Below the pieces are notes generated by a model. The model saw only the letters and a program-made list of their open reading frames with translations. It had not been told where the DNA came from and ran no database searches. From the NCBI RefSeq assembly GCF_905475395.1, contig NC_058342.1, positions 33,934,140-33,998,139 on the forward strand: a stretch of DNA of 64,000 nucleotides. Direction: 5' to 3'. A program made the translations under genes and the position numbers. Positions 10,450 through 22,879 of this stretch are shown here, in pieces (the first letter of the stretch is position 1; every line of letters starts with the position of its first letter). Source of the DNA: Chrysoperla carnea. Taxonomy: Eukaryota; Arthropoda; Insecta; Neuroptera; Chrysopidae.

Positions 10450-11440
10450 CTGGCTGAATTTTCAATATTTTTTTATGAAAATGTAGCAGAATATACTTAA
10501 AATTATGCTAAATAGTGTAAAATAGCGGATGGGGCTGAATTCTTCCAGTTTCGATCAAGCAAGTTTTATGTCTTGGTCCTAAACATTTAACTCAAGAAGA
10601 TAAAAAATCGCAACATGCGAATGGATCCAACTTTGGACAAAATAAGACATTTAATGTGATAATGATTTAAATCAATATGATACGTCTACAGTCACCTTTA
10701 ATTTTCCATTACTTTTATAATTAATTAATACCTTTGAACTTAAAAAAAGTCGACAAAAATTAATGTCCAAAAATTTTTATATAAAAATAGCCTTGAATTT
10801 TCTAATTATAAGTGATAATTTTTTTTTTAATTTAAATGAAAATCTTGTGTTGAAGACAATCGCAAATCGTTTTTACATAATTTATAATTGATTTAGTAAG
10901 TCAATTATATAAGATTAATTAAAATTTTTTTCTAATTGATCAATCTTGTTTTTCATTGCTCACAAACAATTTTCATTTATTTCCAAACACTTCTTATATA
11001 AAGCTTTAATGGGTATAAGTGATCCATCTTCTTTCCTGATTTTTTGATTTGGATAAAACTCATTTTATAAATTTTGACCGGAATAATTAAAAATTTGGGT
11101 AAGATATCATCAAAAATCGATGTGAGATATCGCTTTTCTCATAAATTGACCACGCAATCGCCAAATTAACCCTATTTATGAGTTTTGTGGATCAAAATTA
11201 CCTTGTAAACTGAGTTTTATCAAATTCTGAAAAAAAAATTTCGATTTTCTCGATTTTTTTGGGATGTTTTAATACTAAAAAAAACCTGAATGATTCGAGA
11301 AAAATTTTTCGTTTCCGATTTGAATAAAATTATGTTATAAAGTCATTTTGAACCAAAATATAAAAAACTCGGATTCATTTAGATTTCGCCTGAGCAATTT
11401 TAGAAATAACGTCAAAAATCAATTCGAGGTATCGTTTTTC
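10450..11440. other. Unannotated AT-rich spacer
   Basis: Long A/T runs; no gene or recognised repeat. Confidence 0.35.
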
Positions 11441-11446
11441 CCATTA

Positions 11447-11722
11447 GGTTAGGTTAAGTTATATTGGTTGTCTTCGAAAGACACACTTTGGCTACAGAGC
11501 CTATGTGTTTTACTACCTTTCCGCTGATAATTTCATTTATCAGATCCTAAATTTCAGAGGCTGAGTGCACCATCTTCATGCATATACCATGCACTGCAAC
11601 AGCCCATCACAACTATTAATTAAATTAATTTTGTTGCGATGGCGGGAATCGAACCCGCTACCCTAAGCATACCGCGGATAAAATTGGTTACGCCTTAACA
11701 AACTGAACTAACAGGGCGACAA
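11447..11722 (-). mobile_element. tRNA-derived SINE, family 2 (full length)
   Basis: Minus strand: tRNA-like head with A box TTAGTTCAGTTTGTTAAGG and perfect B box GGTTCGATTCCCGC, a linker AACAAAATTAATTTAATTAA, a body with TGCATGGTATATGCATG and AATGAAATTATCAGCGGAAA, and a tail that matches the LINE 3' end followed by TAACCTAACC. The head resembles a tRNA with GTTAGCTCAG opening, but the CCA-stem pairing is decayed, so it is not a functional tRNA. Copies at 45236 and 46500. Confidence 0.87.
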
Positions 11723-12224
11723 AATTTTTCATTCTAAGCTGGGAAATTCATTAAATTTAGAAGTATGCCACTGTTTAAAATGCATCAATTTCCAATCACG
11801 TTCCCAATGAACTGAAATTGCTGAAGTTTCATCTCTATATCAAATGAAAATTGTATAAGATAACATGTTTAATGGAAAAATTGTGTATTGAGTTTTCATA
11901 TAATTATTTTCAAGAAAAAAAAAAAGGTAATTAATTATGTTAAGTAATGAGTTTTGCTTTTGCTAGTTCATGGCCATTTTATGATAAATTTTGATAAAAA
12001 CATTGATTTTTTTTTTTAGAAAACAATCTTAAGTCATGCATACTTTCTTTTCAAAGTTTTTAATTCTTCTATAGCGCCATTTAAATTGTTCTTATCTTGG
12101 AAAAACATATCAGTTATAAGTGTTGTAATTATTTTCTATCTCAAATCATTTTTCTGCTTTTCAAGATTTTAATCAATCTTATTTATTAAATACCCAAAAT
12201 TAAATTACCTAATTAGAATTAAGG

Positions 12225-12830
12225 ACATTCCCAATAAATCACGTCTCCTAGGATCATTTTCGTGTTTATGTATTCTCTCATTATTGTAGAATAGTAAACG
12301 AATATTTTTCGAATAAATAATACGTTTTTTTGCAAATTAAGACTTTTAATAACTTATAAGGGGGTTTTTGGGGTTGCTGATCGCAAATTTATTATCACCT
12401 CTTTCCTTATTTTAGCCCACTATCCTACATAAGTAATCCCCGAAATAAATATACCAATATTTTGCAAATTTCAAAAGTTTTAATGCATGTATGAGCATGT
12501 TTTAAAGGTATACTTTGTAAAATGGCTTATTTTAAAAAGATTAATTGGGAAAACTAATTATTAGTTACAAGCATGACAAATATTTTCCTATAAAGAAAAT
12601 TATAACATGTGGAACATATTTTTCCATAAAATACATTTTAAGTGATGAAATGAATGGCAATTGTGTGTTATTTCTTCTATAAATGATTTTCTATAAATCT
12701 TTAGGCATTAATATTTTAAAAATTATGGTATATATCGGAAAATTTTACTCGTAATTTTTGTCTAATTTTCCAAAGTTCTAACAGAAGCCATCCTCAGAAT
12801 TTTAAACGTAAGAAGTCTCAAAAATTTCCA
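12225..12830 (+). repeat. Dispersed repeat family G
   Basis: Begins near AAGGACATTCCCAATAAAT and contains GCATGACAAATATTTTCC, AATACATTTTAAGTGATG and CATCCTCAGAATTTTAAAC. Related copies at 36505-36570 (5' part), 47975-48670 and 61010-61315. No coding capacity. Confidence 0.65.
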
Positions 12831-12839
12831 ACACTCATT

Positions 12840-13860
12840 TTTTTAAGTAACTTAATTAATTAAAGATAATTTATTTTACAATTGTTAGAAACCTCCAGTG
12901 CTCACGGCTCTTTTTTCGGGTTAGAACTTTTCCGGCTGTGAAATCGTGGTAATTTTACCTGCTACCCTAATTTTACACCGTTGCGTTTGAAATAAATGTT
13001 TAGGCTAAAAAAATTAAATCATCTCTATTCAATTATTTGTTTTGCAAGCAATAGATAAAAAAAATTGTATTATTTGGCGTTCTAAACTAGAATACCCCCT
13101 TAATCACATGATTACTGGAGAAGAAAGGCAACTCCATTGATTCAAAGTTCAAATATAAATATTACAATTTCTGAGAAATGTATGATGAAATTAAAAAGTT
13201 TTTATAACAAAAATTGGACTATGGCCGTCTGGGACGTGAAGTGTCACGGCTCATAACTAACGACTACCGCATAGATCTATCATCTCCTAGTTTAATAATT
13301 CAATAATTTATAAAAATAATCATTTTTATAGATAAGATACACAAATACAATGAATTCAATCCTATACAATTCAAACAGAATCATTTTATCAACAATTATG
13401 GAAAAAATTCATTTCCCAAAATCATTTTGGTTCATTCATTTCAATTGAATTAGACCCGGAAAAAATAGACCAAAACAAATTTCTTTTATAGTGTATTTTT
13501 TTTTGAGCCCAAGGACTAAAAACTTCAGAACCCAACTAACTCGTCTATGGTCAACAAACTCAACTCAACCAACTCGTAATTTAAAGCAATACTCCGGGTC
13601 TATTTTTTTGGATTACCGTTATAACTTTTTGATAATGTCGGGCAAAGAAGCGACGATTCAATTTCCGAGATTTCTAGTTGTTGATCACTAAAGAATCAAT
13701 TTATGTCTTCAAGCTTTCCTGAAGTGCGGAAATGATTCAATGTTCATCGTGGATATTGACTCAATAAAATTGAGCAAATGTGAAGGAGGCTAGCTTTAAT
13801 AACTGATTATTTGTAAAATTAATTTCGTGAACTTCGTACTCTAAATCGATTTCTATCAAG
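12840..13860. other. Unannotated AT-rich spacer
   Basis: No gene seen. The open frame at 13491-13691 shows no family features. Positions 13750-13770 carry one unit-like match to the 43.7 kb minisatellite (ATATTGACTCAATAAAATTG). Confidence 0.35.
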
Positions 13861-13864
13861 GAAA

Positions 13865-14450
13865 AGTTTATTAATTATTATTAATAAATGTTTTTCAAAT
13901 CATTCAGGAAAAATATATATTTAAGATAGCTGATAATTTAGAGAGGGTATTGTTCGATTTATCATAGAATCTATTTCCTATTTCCTAGTAAAAAATTCTT
14001 CAAATTCAAATTGTTATTATTAGAATCCATTATTTATAATAATAAATACTTATTTAGCAGGTTTTTTTTTGAATTTTTTATCACTAAGTTGATTGTAAAC
14101 CTACAGTATTGTAAAAAAGTTTTGGTTTATTACACGGTACATACATATAAACCAAATACATGCTTTGTAATCAAAAAATGTGATTTTTTTTAGCTTTATA
14201 GTACTACAAAAATATATAATATATTGTGTGCACGTGATGCTTATAAATTTGATAATATAGATATCACTCTTCAATCATTAATAAACTTACTATAGTCGTC
14301 TCTGTTCATAAAAAAATTGGATCTTCGATGAACTCATAATTAAATTAAAATTTAGTTTTGATATCATCTACAACCTTTAATTTTGATGGTATTATTATAA
14401 ACTACAAGGTTTTTTTGATATAGAAATATCCAATTGAAAAATATAACCTA
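13865..14450 (-). repeat. Dispersed repeat family C
   Basis: Diverged copy of the family whose fullest member is 49440-50120. Shares GTTTGAAAAACATTTATTAA, CAAAAATATATAATATATTG, TTGATAATATAGATATCAC and GTCGTCTCTGTTCAT (orientation relative to the 49.4 kb copy). Confidence 0.75.
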
Positions 14451-14454
14451 TACG

Positions 14455-14690
14455 ATACGACGTTGCACTTTTTACGTCCTGAGTACGCTATAAAATAACT
14501 CAGCTTGATATCTCTTTTCGTTTTAGAGTTATCGTGTTGACAGACATACGGACTAATTAGATAATTTTACGATCACTTATACCAAAATTTTGTTGGTAGC
14601 ATCAATATTTTTAAGCTGTGGTTACAAACTTGGGACTGAACTTAGTATACCTTGATATATTTCATATATACAAAGTATAAAAATGATATT
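14455..14690 (+). repeat. Dispersed repeat family B, 3' part
   Basis: Holds the family's CACTTTTTACGTCCTGAG, TGATATCTCTTTTCGTTTT, ACTAATTAGATAATTTTACG and CTTAGTATACCTTGATATAT segments. Confidence 0.75.
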
Positions 14691-14699
14691 TTTGGTTAA

Positions 14700-15545
14700 T
14701 TATTGCATGCATAATTAATATTTCAAACTTAATGGGGGTGTAAAAATAATTTTTATTATAAATAATATAAAAAATCGTTTAGACTACGTTGGGTTTCGAA
14801 CGCATGGTTTTCGAATGGCAGTCCAATTGCGATACCACAGACCCACCAAATCAATTGCATTTTCAGTGCTTTATTCTTCATTCCAAAACTGTCCAACGCG
14901 CTTAAAGAAGTTTTCACTTCAAAAATTCAAAAAAACTTGCTCTAAATAAGAGTTAATTTTTTAAGTTTTAAATTTTTCGATTTTTCTAAGACTATTTTTA
15001 GCTACCTTATCAAAGGTCTCGTTTTAAACCACCCTCTCGCTCCCCTGCAGGGGATTTTCGATCGGGTTTCGAAATGATATATATTGATGGCAATTGGCAA
15101 TAAAAATCAATGAATAAATAATGATTTTTCTGAATGTGAACGAATCGAATACATAATAATGAACTTAATGACCCGGATTTGATTTAAAAATTAAAACAAG
15201 CGATTAAATTTGTCTGTAAATACACTACAATTACTAGTTACAGTAGCCAGTAGCCAGTAACCAGGAGAGACGAAGCATTGAGCATTGAGACGACTTGTAA
15301 TATTAAAAAAAAAATAACACATCTATTTGTATTGATACTGATAAAGTTCGATGATAACCCTTTTTTTCATCAAATTATAAAACATTTTTTTATTATTATT
15401 ATTTCCAATGCATTCATGATTTCGTTGAATCCAAAATATCGAGTCGAACTATTGTCTTGTGAACATTTGTCAAATGTTTATTGCCCATTTCTAAAAGTTA
15501 TTTTATTCGACTAGAAAAACAAATGAAAATAAACAATTGACTTAG
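14700..15545. other. Unannotated spacer
   Basis: At 14785-14860 there is a diverged tRNA-like or SINE-like stretch (minus-strand GGTCTGTGGTATCGCAATTG and GTTCGAAACCCAACG), too decayed to classify. Otherwise AT-rich with no genes. Confidence 0.35.
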
Positions 15546-15550
15546 TTAAA

Positions 15551-15609
15551 GACCCTAAATGGCCGAGCGGTCTAAGGCGTTTGTCTTGGGCTGTTTGTCC
15601 ATTTAGACG
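15551..15609 (+). repeat. SINE family 1 head fragment
   Basis: Carries ATGGCCGAGCGGTCTAAGGC, identical over this stretch to the head of the 48233-48532 SINE, and ends before the B box. Could be mistaken for a tRNA-Leu but cannot form the anticodon-to-acceptor part. Confidence 0.7.
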
Positions 15610-15619
15610 CATCTTTTGC

Positions 15620-16950
15620 TTTGTCTAAGGGAAGCTGCGTATTTTTCTTGATATATTTTTTGACTATTTGAAAGGTTTTGAAAAGAATCCGAAATATTTC
15701 ACAAACCTTTTGTATAAGAGAAATTCCGCAGCTGAATTTGAATTCAGCACCCCAAAAATTATAAGAAATCATCTATTGCATCAATGAGAACAAAATCAAA
15801 TTTTGTCAACTAATATTATTAGTCACACTGCCTCATGTAATGAATTTGACTGTAGATGAATAAACAATCAAATAGTTCACTATAGTTAGACGTGACTAGT
15901 GCAGCGTAAATGCATGTCAAATACAATATTTTATTCTTATACACAAAGTTTTCTGACATCAAGGTCATTTATTTTCCCCATTCATTTGTGGCTATTAGAA
16001 ATTTTCCTTTCAAAATTTGGGTTAAAAAGTAGACTTTAAAAAAAATCGTTTCGCAAATTGCCTATCCAATTTGATTGATTTGTGTTTAAGTTAAGTTTGA
16101 GTTGGGAAATGGGACTTATGGGACTTATGGGAAAAAAATTATCTCGGTGAATTCAAATGTAAGAATCGCAATGGCTACCCAATCCATAAATTCGTTTTCG
16201 ATCTCTATATAGAAAATGTTCAAAACTAAGGAATAATACACACTTTTGTGAGCTTAAAATTTAACAAAAAAATTCATCTAGGGAAAAAAGTAGCCGAAAA
16301 ACCTTAACTATTTTTTTTTTATGATCTCATAAAGTTATCCTAAAACTAGAGCTAATTTTGTTACGCATTTCTTATCATAGCTTTTTAAAAATAGAAATTT
16401 TCCAGAGAAATTTTCCAGATTTGTTAGTCATCTTATAAACTATCAATATTCTGGCACTATATTCGAATCCATCAAATTTTGAATACACCGACCCGTGAAA
16501 TTTTAGTTACATATAGTATTTGATCATCACTTTGGCGGCATAGTTTTTCCTGTTATATTTTTGGTTGAATTGAAATTTTTTGCCATACCACCTTCCCAAC
16601 TCAATTTTGGACAAATCGATAAGAAGTCATTTACGTATTCAAAGAAATAAAGAGGAGATACACAGGATCCTATTTTTAAATGACTTAGATTGCCATCTAT
16701 TAACCAAAGTATACAAGTATTTTGAATACAAGTTATAAAAATAGTTTTAATTATGATAGTTCAAGATTTATTGAACAGATGGCATAATAATACTTTTATA
16801 AAATAGTTCGTATTTTATCTAATGGGTAACAATATGTTTATGAAGAAGTAAGTTTATTAAAAACACAGTCATATACAGTGTGTCACATTTAAGATGAAGA
16901 CACATTGTATACGACAGTTCTCAGTAAAAATCCCTTCTAGGATTGGGAGG
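15620..16950. other. Unannotated AT-rich spacer
   Basis: No gene or repeat recognised. Confidence 0.35.
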
Positions 16951-16954
16951 AGAA

Positions 16955-17590
16955 ACTAGTTTAGCCAAAGGGCGTTGTTTTCTACACTGACGGATCTAAG
17001 TTAGAGAAGAAGGTGGGTTGTGGGATCTTTTCTGAAGATCTTGATCTGCGTCTATCATTTCGGCTGCCGTATCACTGTAGTGTGTATCAAGCGGAAGTGA
17101 TGGCTATTCACGAGGTTTGTGAATGTCTAAGACTGAACACCCTTAGGTGCAGGGACATTACAATCTTCACCGACAGCCAAGCGGCTCTAAAATCCTTCAG
17201 CTCAGTCTATCTAACGTCAAAGGTAGCACAGGACTGCCGTACGTCCTTAAATGAGCTGACGGAACGAATGAATGTAGACCTGATATGGGTACCGGAACAC
17301 AGGAACATTCCAGGAAATTGTGAAGCCGACGAGCTTCCCAGAAATGGCACGATGCTGCCGGATACAAGCATCAATAAATATCCGGGAGTTCCATTTGCGA
17401 ACTGCAAGTTACTCCTGAAAGAGGATATTCTGAAAAAGGCCAATCTTAGATGAAGGGAAGAGCGTACTTGTGGTACTACAAGACAGATATGGTCTGAGTA
17501 CAATCGCAGGCGTTCCGAAGTTCTCATATCACTTCCAAGGGTCTGTTCGCAAAGTTGTTGCGGCTTTTATACGACACTGGCTGAGCGGGT
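16955..17590 (+). pseudogene. LINE RNase H domain, broken copy
   Basis: A ribonuclease H domain from the same Jockey/I-type LINE lineage. Visible in order: VFYTDGSKLEKKVGCGIF (first catalytic Asp), a YQAEVMAI segment (Glu), ITIFTDSQAALKSF (Asp), VDLIWVPEHRNIPGNCEADE (His and last Asp), spanning about 16975-17350. All four acidic positions survive. The frame ends at a TGA near 17451; the frame continues after it as EERTCGTTRQIWSEYNRRRS and then loses register near 17545, where it abuts the VRKVVAA segment homologous to 4165-4200 with a 9-bp deletion. No reverse transcriptase is present, so it is a dead fragment. Confidence 0.88.
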
Positions 17591-17594
17591 GTCC

Positions 17595-17890
17595 TGTGGG
17601 TGTTATAAGTGTCACCGCTATGTGTGTGTCTGTCTGTCTGTGGCATGTAGCTCCTAAATGGATGAACCGATTTTGATTTTTTTGGTTTTGTTTAAAAGGT
17701 TATTTAATGGAGAGTGTTCTTAGATATGTTTCAAATGGGAATTTAGGGTTCCGTACTCGAAAAAACTAAAAATTAGCGGTGGTCTTCCAAATTGGCTCAA
17801 TTTTCAAAAGGCTTTATGGAAAAAGGTAATTTAATGGAGAGTGTTCTTAGATATGTTTCAAATGGGAGTTTAGGGTTCAGTAGGGTTCAG
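17595..17890 (+). repeat. Dispersed repeat family A with internal duplication
   Basis: GTGTCTGTCTGTCTGTGGCA, then TGGATGAACCGATTTTGATT and AATGGAGAGTGTTCTTAGAT; the last segment occurs twice (about 17705 and 17832). Inserted directly behind the LINE fragment. Confidence 0.75.
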
Positions 17891-17929
17891 ATGTTAATAA
17901 AAAAGACGAGAATAAACAAGAAATGACTT

Positions 17930-18060
17930 TTATTTAAAATTATAAAATTACAATTTTTAAAAATACAATTTAAAATTTACAAATTTTTTAAAATACAATT
18001 TAAAATTTACAAATTTTTAAAAATACAATTTAAAATACTTTGAATTACATCACATTTATT
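17930..18060 (+). repeat. Short tandem AT repeat
   Basis: Three copies of a roughly 37-bp unit, AAATACAATTTAAAATTTAC followed by AAATTTTTAA. Confidence 0.7.
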
Positions 18061-18570
18061 TTTGTTTTGAATAATATATATTTTTTTTTTAGAAGTTAAA
18101 CAAATAAAAACAATAGCAAAGAAATAGCCAAAAAAAATTAGCTGGTTTTTTTGCTATGTGGATGAAAATATTAAAGTATTGCACTTAATAGTTTGAGCAG
18201 TTATCGAAAAGGTTATCAGATGATCTGATACGAAATTAGTATAAAATTTTAATCTCAAAACTGATAAGGGCTATTTGGATTAATATTTTCATTAATTATT
18301 TGGGGTATTTTAGAAATTTTAAACCAAACTCATCCAAAATCTTTTACGACCGTTTATATTTGGATGAGAGAAATAAAATTTCCATTTCTGGTTCAGATTC
18401 AACTATAAATGAAAAAGTATATTTTTCATTCCTCGCTTTATTAAAAACGTTTCCGTAGAATTTAATAGCTAAATGGCTTCGTTTTGTAGTACATGACATT
18501 TTCAATTCGAGACCGACAATACTGTTTACAAAAATGTTTTGGGCCATAAATACTGGAGTATTACTGTTTT

Positions 18571-18821
18571 CCCTGATAAAAAACAGTCCGATTAATGAAT
18601 TGGAAATTTTTTATTCAACCAATCGGATTGAATAGGATTCAATTGGAAAAAATTTCCTATTCATTCCGATTGAATTCCGATTCAATTCAATAGAACTAGT
18701 CTGAAATTTCCAATTGTTTTCCAATTCATCAATGGGATCGAATTGGAAATTTCTAATTTAATTGAATTGGAATTCAATCAGAATAGATTTGAAAATTTGA
18801 ATCGGACTTTTTTTATAAGGG
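18571..18821. mobile_element. MITE family E, fold-back type
   Basis: Terminal inverted repeats CCCTGATAAAAAACAGTCCG and CGGACTTTTTTTATAAGGG bracket a core made of many short, mutually complementary ATTCAATCGGA-like segments. Flanked by T runs, so the target duplication is unclear. A partial relative is at 32822-32930. Confidence 0.75.
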
Positions 18822-19158
18822 TTTTTTTTGGATATCACAAACCCAAAAAATGTATGCTATATTTTGTTGAGCCACGAAATTTGAAAATGTCCAATTATAT
18901 ATTTTTTTCTTCAATAATTACTAAACTTAATCAGTGCTTCTTCGGTTCTTCGGAGCATTTAGTGCTCCGAACACTGATTAAACACGGGTTACTTATAATA
19001 ATTATACACAATTAATTCCTTTTAAAGCTGTGCGTTTTCGGTTGTAGGAAAGAGGAATACTTAAAATTTTCCTATAAAATCAGTCTACGTTAATAAATAA
19101 AAGATAAGTAAATGCCGTCATAATCAATAATTCTTTACTCGAATAGAAAACGAAAGCA
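18822..19158. other. 3' flank of the SLC41 gene
   Basis: AT-rich, with no gene. A 15-bp inverted repeat around ATCAGTGCTTCTTCGG and GAGCATTTAGTGCTCC near 18930-18980 can form a small hairpin. Confidence 0.35.
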
Positions 19159-19164
19159 TTTATT
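19159..19164 (-). terminator. Probable poly(A) signal of SLC41
   Basis: AATAAA on the minus strand, about 58 bp past the SLC41 stop codon; the only perfect hexamer close downstream. Confidence 0.5.
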
Positions 19165-19221
19165 TAAAAAAAAAAATTAAAATCGCCCAAAACTGGTTAC
19201 GTTCGTTATGGGTTACGAATT

Positions 19222-22200
19222 CTAATTATCGACGTTCGATCCATACTCTTGGCCGAAACAATTTAAAATTAAAAACGACACCAACAATAAGGAAGACCCG
19301 CTTAAATCCCCTAATGCCGTTAAATATGGTATGGCTGAATTGTCTGGATCGATTTTACGTCGCCATAAAATATGTATTAGGACATGCGCTGTATATAATA
19401 GGAACATAATTTGTATAGAAGCTGCGCATATATACGCTAAGGCAAATATTGGTGTTACTGTTGAAACACCACCTTGACTTATATAATCACTAGAAAATAA
19501 GAATACTAATTGGCCAGGAATTGACATCGCTATTAGAATTCGAGCTGTATACGCTGACGGTACTGAAAAGAGAAAAAAAGGAAGTTAGTCATCGACATAA
19601 GTGAAAACTTAAAACTTAGAATAACTGTGTTTCTTGTAGAATTTTTAAATAGTACGAAAAATTTCGAAAATTACTTGCGTTGAGACCGAATCTTCTAGGT
19701 ACTCGATTTAGAGTTTGAATCAATAGGGTATTCCACTATTTTTGAAAATGTACTTCAAAATGTTGATTTTGCTAATAAAAAGCCACCAAAAATTTATTTC
19801 GGAACAATACACAAACTTTCTTGGCAAAAACTTAAAATTTAAACCTTTTTTAAACTGTCAAAAACGCGGGCATCCAATTTGATGACGTAATATGAGTATC
19901 ACTATACGAAATAACACAAATAAGTTTGACAGATATATTCATAGACATCTGATTATAAGAAATATAAATACTTATTATCTATGTATATATTATACCCAGC
20001 TGTCTGCACTGAACTAACTGATGGTCTATGACTCATACAGCTATGACGAGTTTTAGGTCACGTGATATACAGTTTAAAAATTACGATTTTTAATTTTAAT
20101 ATTTTAAAAGAAAAATGTGCTTTTATGACTCGAAATCAGAATATTTAAGTATATTTTTACATAAATTTTAACTTTCTTCAAATTTTATGATTTATTTTTG
20201 ACTAACGATAATACCCTATTTTTAAATCGAAAATGATAAGTAGAACTTTTATTTCAACTTACCGCCGGTAAATAACGCCTTACATGGTGATACCCATGTT
20301 TTTGTGTGTGGTGGAATAATTCCTAATATCGAAGTTTGATGAAACATGGTTGCTAATCGGCTAGCTTGAACGGATACTAAATTACCACCAATTCCATTAA
20401 TTATCGGTTGGAAGACAACAAAACCTTTATATTGTTCAGCGTATTCCAATACTAAACCACCAAATCTGAATCGAAAAATAACAATTTTCAAAATTCTATT
20501 CCATTTTTCGTCGGAGTCGAACGGGAAATTTATCAAAAGTCTTTTATAGGGAGGTGGGGATTTTAAAGGTGTGAGACTTTAAAGGAGTAACAATGCAACC
20601 TTTTGGTGTTCTAACTTGATGAATGATATAGGTTATCCTTTTCACTTGGATATTATCAAAAATTAGAGAGTGTGATAAAAAACTATCTAAAATATTTAGA
20701 CAATCTTGTAGTTTATAATAAAACCATAAAAATATAAGATTGTGGATGATATCAAAACAAAATTTTAATTTAATTATGAATTCATCGAAGATCCATCATT
20801 TGATGAACAGAGACGACTATAGTTAGTTTATTGAAGATTGAAGAGAGATATCTATATTATCAAATTTATAAGCATCACTTGCACACAATATATTATATAT
20901 TTTTGTAGTTGCGTAGTATTGTAAAGCTAAAAATAACACATGTATTTGGTCTTTATCAGTATTTGATTGATCTATACCAAATGGATTCTTCTCCAAGCTC
21001 AGGCGTCAAAAACCTAAGCGCTGTAATATCAAAGGATTGAGTTGGGTTGGTTTGGGTTGGATTGGGGCATCCTTTGACTGTTTATGTGGATGATTATAAA
21101 CTTACCCGCTAATAAAGAGCGCCGATAATACAGGTGTCCAACCTGTCATTAATATTTTTTTGGTATATTTATTCCGACGTACAATTAGGATCCACATTGG
21201 TAAAAGTAAGACGTAAATGCCCATAACAAGATATACGACCCAATAATGTGTCTCCAAATTACGATACAAGATGTTCGATATAAACGATAAACATGTGACG
21301 GATACAATGTCACCAATACTTGCAGCTAACGGTGTTGCCAAATTATCTGGATTACAATTTAAGCGATACGCAAGGAAAACCACTGCGATTAATAGAAAAT
21401 CTAGAATAAAGCAACATGTGGTCGCTGTGAATACTGCGGACGCCATTAACAATGCACCGTGCTCCATTTTAAATTGGTTATTTGTGATTGAACCCACGGT
21501 CACGGAAAATACTGCAACTAATACAGCTGCGACAATTGCTTGAACCTTAAAAAAAAAAAAACAAGTTATTTTTTTTTTGCTTACTCTTTTTTAGCAAAAT
21601 ATATTGAACCAATACGAAATAAATTTTGTGATAAATAGTCCTAACTTTTGTCTATTTTGTATATTTTTTGGGACCTTTCAAACATTCGACCTTCGGATAT
21701 ATTTTAATACACGGATCAACAAAGCTAAGGACTCTTTTTCACTGATTTTTTCTTAAGCATATGTTCAATTTTATTGAATACGTACTTGTACAAGAGCAAC
21801 ATTTCCAGTAATCATTTTACATATTTCTCTCTTGGATTCAGCATTCCCTAAGTTCGCTTGTGTGCACATGCGTGATGCTAAACACATATCTAAATTACCT
21901 TTCAATCCTAAAAGTGCTGGAACTAATATCAAAATTCCTGATACTTCTTGGAATACAGGCCATGCCTATTTGAGAGCAAACAAAAATCAACTATTAATAA
22001 AATTTTCCCAGGTACCATTAATAAAACAAAAACTTTTTACAGGACAAGCTTTTATAGTACTAAAAAGTAGAAAATAATTTTATCTATGAGTCACTCATAC
22101 CCGACTATTCGTAACAGCTTGAGGCGCTCAATTTAAAATATCAAAAATGAATCGTACCTAATTATTTTTCGATTAATTCTTGATATTAAGCGCCTCAAGT

Positions 22201-22851
22201 TTTTTAAAATAGTCGGGTATAAGTGATTCATAGATAAAACTTTTTTTCTACTTTTTATTACAATAAAAGCTTGTCCCTAAAAAAGTATTTTTTATTAAAA
22301 TTTTTAATTTAAGACTAAAAAAATGTATATATATATCAAATATGGTGGAAGCGATGGGAAAATCAAGACGCCACAATCTTACCATGCATTGTCATCCAAA
22401 CTAAATGTGTATGCAAAATTTCAGCTCAATCAGAAACCGGAAGGTGGATCAAATTTGACTTGAACGATTTGATTACAGACAGACAAGGGGACAGGTGAAA
22501 CTAAATAAAAGCTTGTAAAAGTTATTTGGTTTTAAAGCTTACCTGAACTCTTTCAAGAACTAATCCAGCACCAATTGTTCCAATACCAGCCAAGAAAAAT
22601 GGTATTGCAACTTGCATGAGAGTTGAATACCATGTTTCTGATTTATTTATGCATTTACCATCTAACGCTTCTGTGGATTCATTTGACGTGGTTGCGATTG
22701 AGACAAACGAGGCAGCACTGCAATACGATTCAGCTGCCGGTGTTTTGGCCACTTCAGTCTGGTTTGCCTGATCGAATGGTAAGGAAATAATTGAGATCGC
22801 TGGCCGTTGTGGAGGGATCGAGTCTTTGGAAGATTCGGTGAATGCCACCAT
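19222..22851 (-). CDS. SLC41A1-like: SLC41-type Mg2+ transporter (MgtE family), complete five-exon gene
   Basis: SLC41 proteins move Mg2+ across the plasma membrane (Na+/Mg2+ exchange in SLC41A1) and are eukaryotic relatives of bacterial MgtE. Exons (CDS): 22851-22543, 21965-21786, 21545-21106, 20465-20263, 19562-19222; all introns GT-AG; total 1473 bp, 490 residues, all phases join (0, 0, 2, 1). Two MgtE half-domains are visible. Half 1: span 80-99, LKGNLDMCLASR (124-135), CNPDNLATPLAASIGD (227-242). Half 2: GGNLVSVQASR (336-346), DPDNSAIPYLTALGD (449-463). The NPDN/DPDN motifs sit in the conserved ion-path segments. The polar N-terminus (1-78) is family-typical in being variable. Length is close to human SLC41A1 (513). 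Start: ATG 22851-22849, with an in-frame TGA nine bases upstream. Introns 1, 3 and 4 carry repeat copies (families D, C, F). Which SLC41 paralogue it matches cannot be told by eye. Confidence 0.95.
19725..20070 (+). repeat. Dispersed repeat family F, copy 1 (in SLC41 intron 4)
   Basis: Nearly identical to the 39.7 kb copy: AAAAAGCCACCAAAAATTTA, TTTGATGACGTAATATGAG, ATTATACCCAGCTGTCTG, ending in TTTTAGGTCACGTG. Confidence 0.88.
20640..20965 (+). repeat. Dispersed repeat family C (in SLC41 intron 3)
   Basis: From GAGAGTGTGATAAAAAACTA to TGTAGTTGCGTAGTATTGTA; 5' part of the family missing. Copy in antisense to the host gene. Confidence 0.85.
21000..21070 (+). repeat. GGTTG/GGTTT pentamer-like patch
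   Basis: GAGTTGGGTTGGTTTGGGTT and neighbours: a short degenerate relative of the 45.8 kb array, inside SLC41 intron 3. Confidence 0.45.
22015..22520 (+). mobile_element. Repeat family D with long inverted repeat (in SLC41 intron 1)
   Basis: Left half is a hairpin: CTATGAGTCACTCATACCCG and CGGGTATAAGTGATTCATAG, flanked by AAAAGCTTGTCC-type ends, span about 22036-22285. Right half (to 22520) holds TTAAATTTTTAATTT, CAATCAGAAACCGGAAGG and a terminal CTAAATAAAAGCTTG. The same order of parts recurs at 53775-54160. Confidence 0.75.
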
Positions 22852-22879
22852 TTTTGCTCAAACTATAAACAAAAGAAAA

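Noticed and set aside
15551-15609. Possible tRNA-Leu gene
   Set aside because: Only the SINE family 1 head up to the anticodon region is present, with no B box or matching acceptor strand.
17207-17527. Minus-strand frame over the RNase H region
   Set aside because: Shadow of the plus-strand RNase H fragment, which carries the recognised catalytic motifs.
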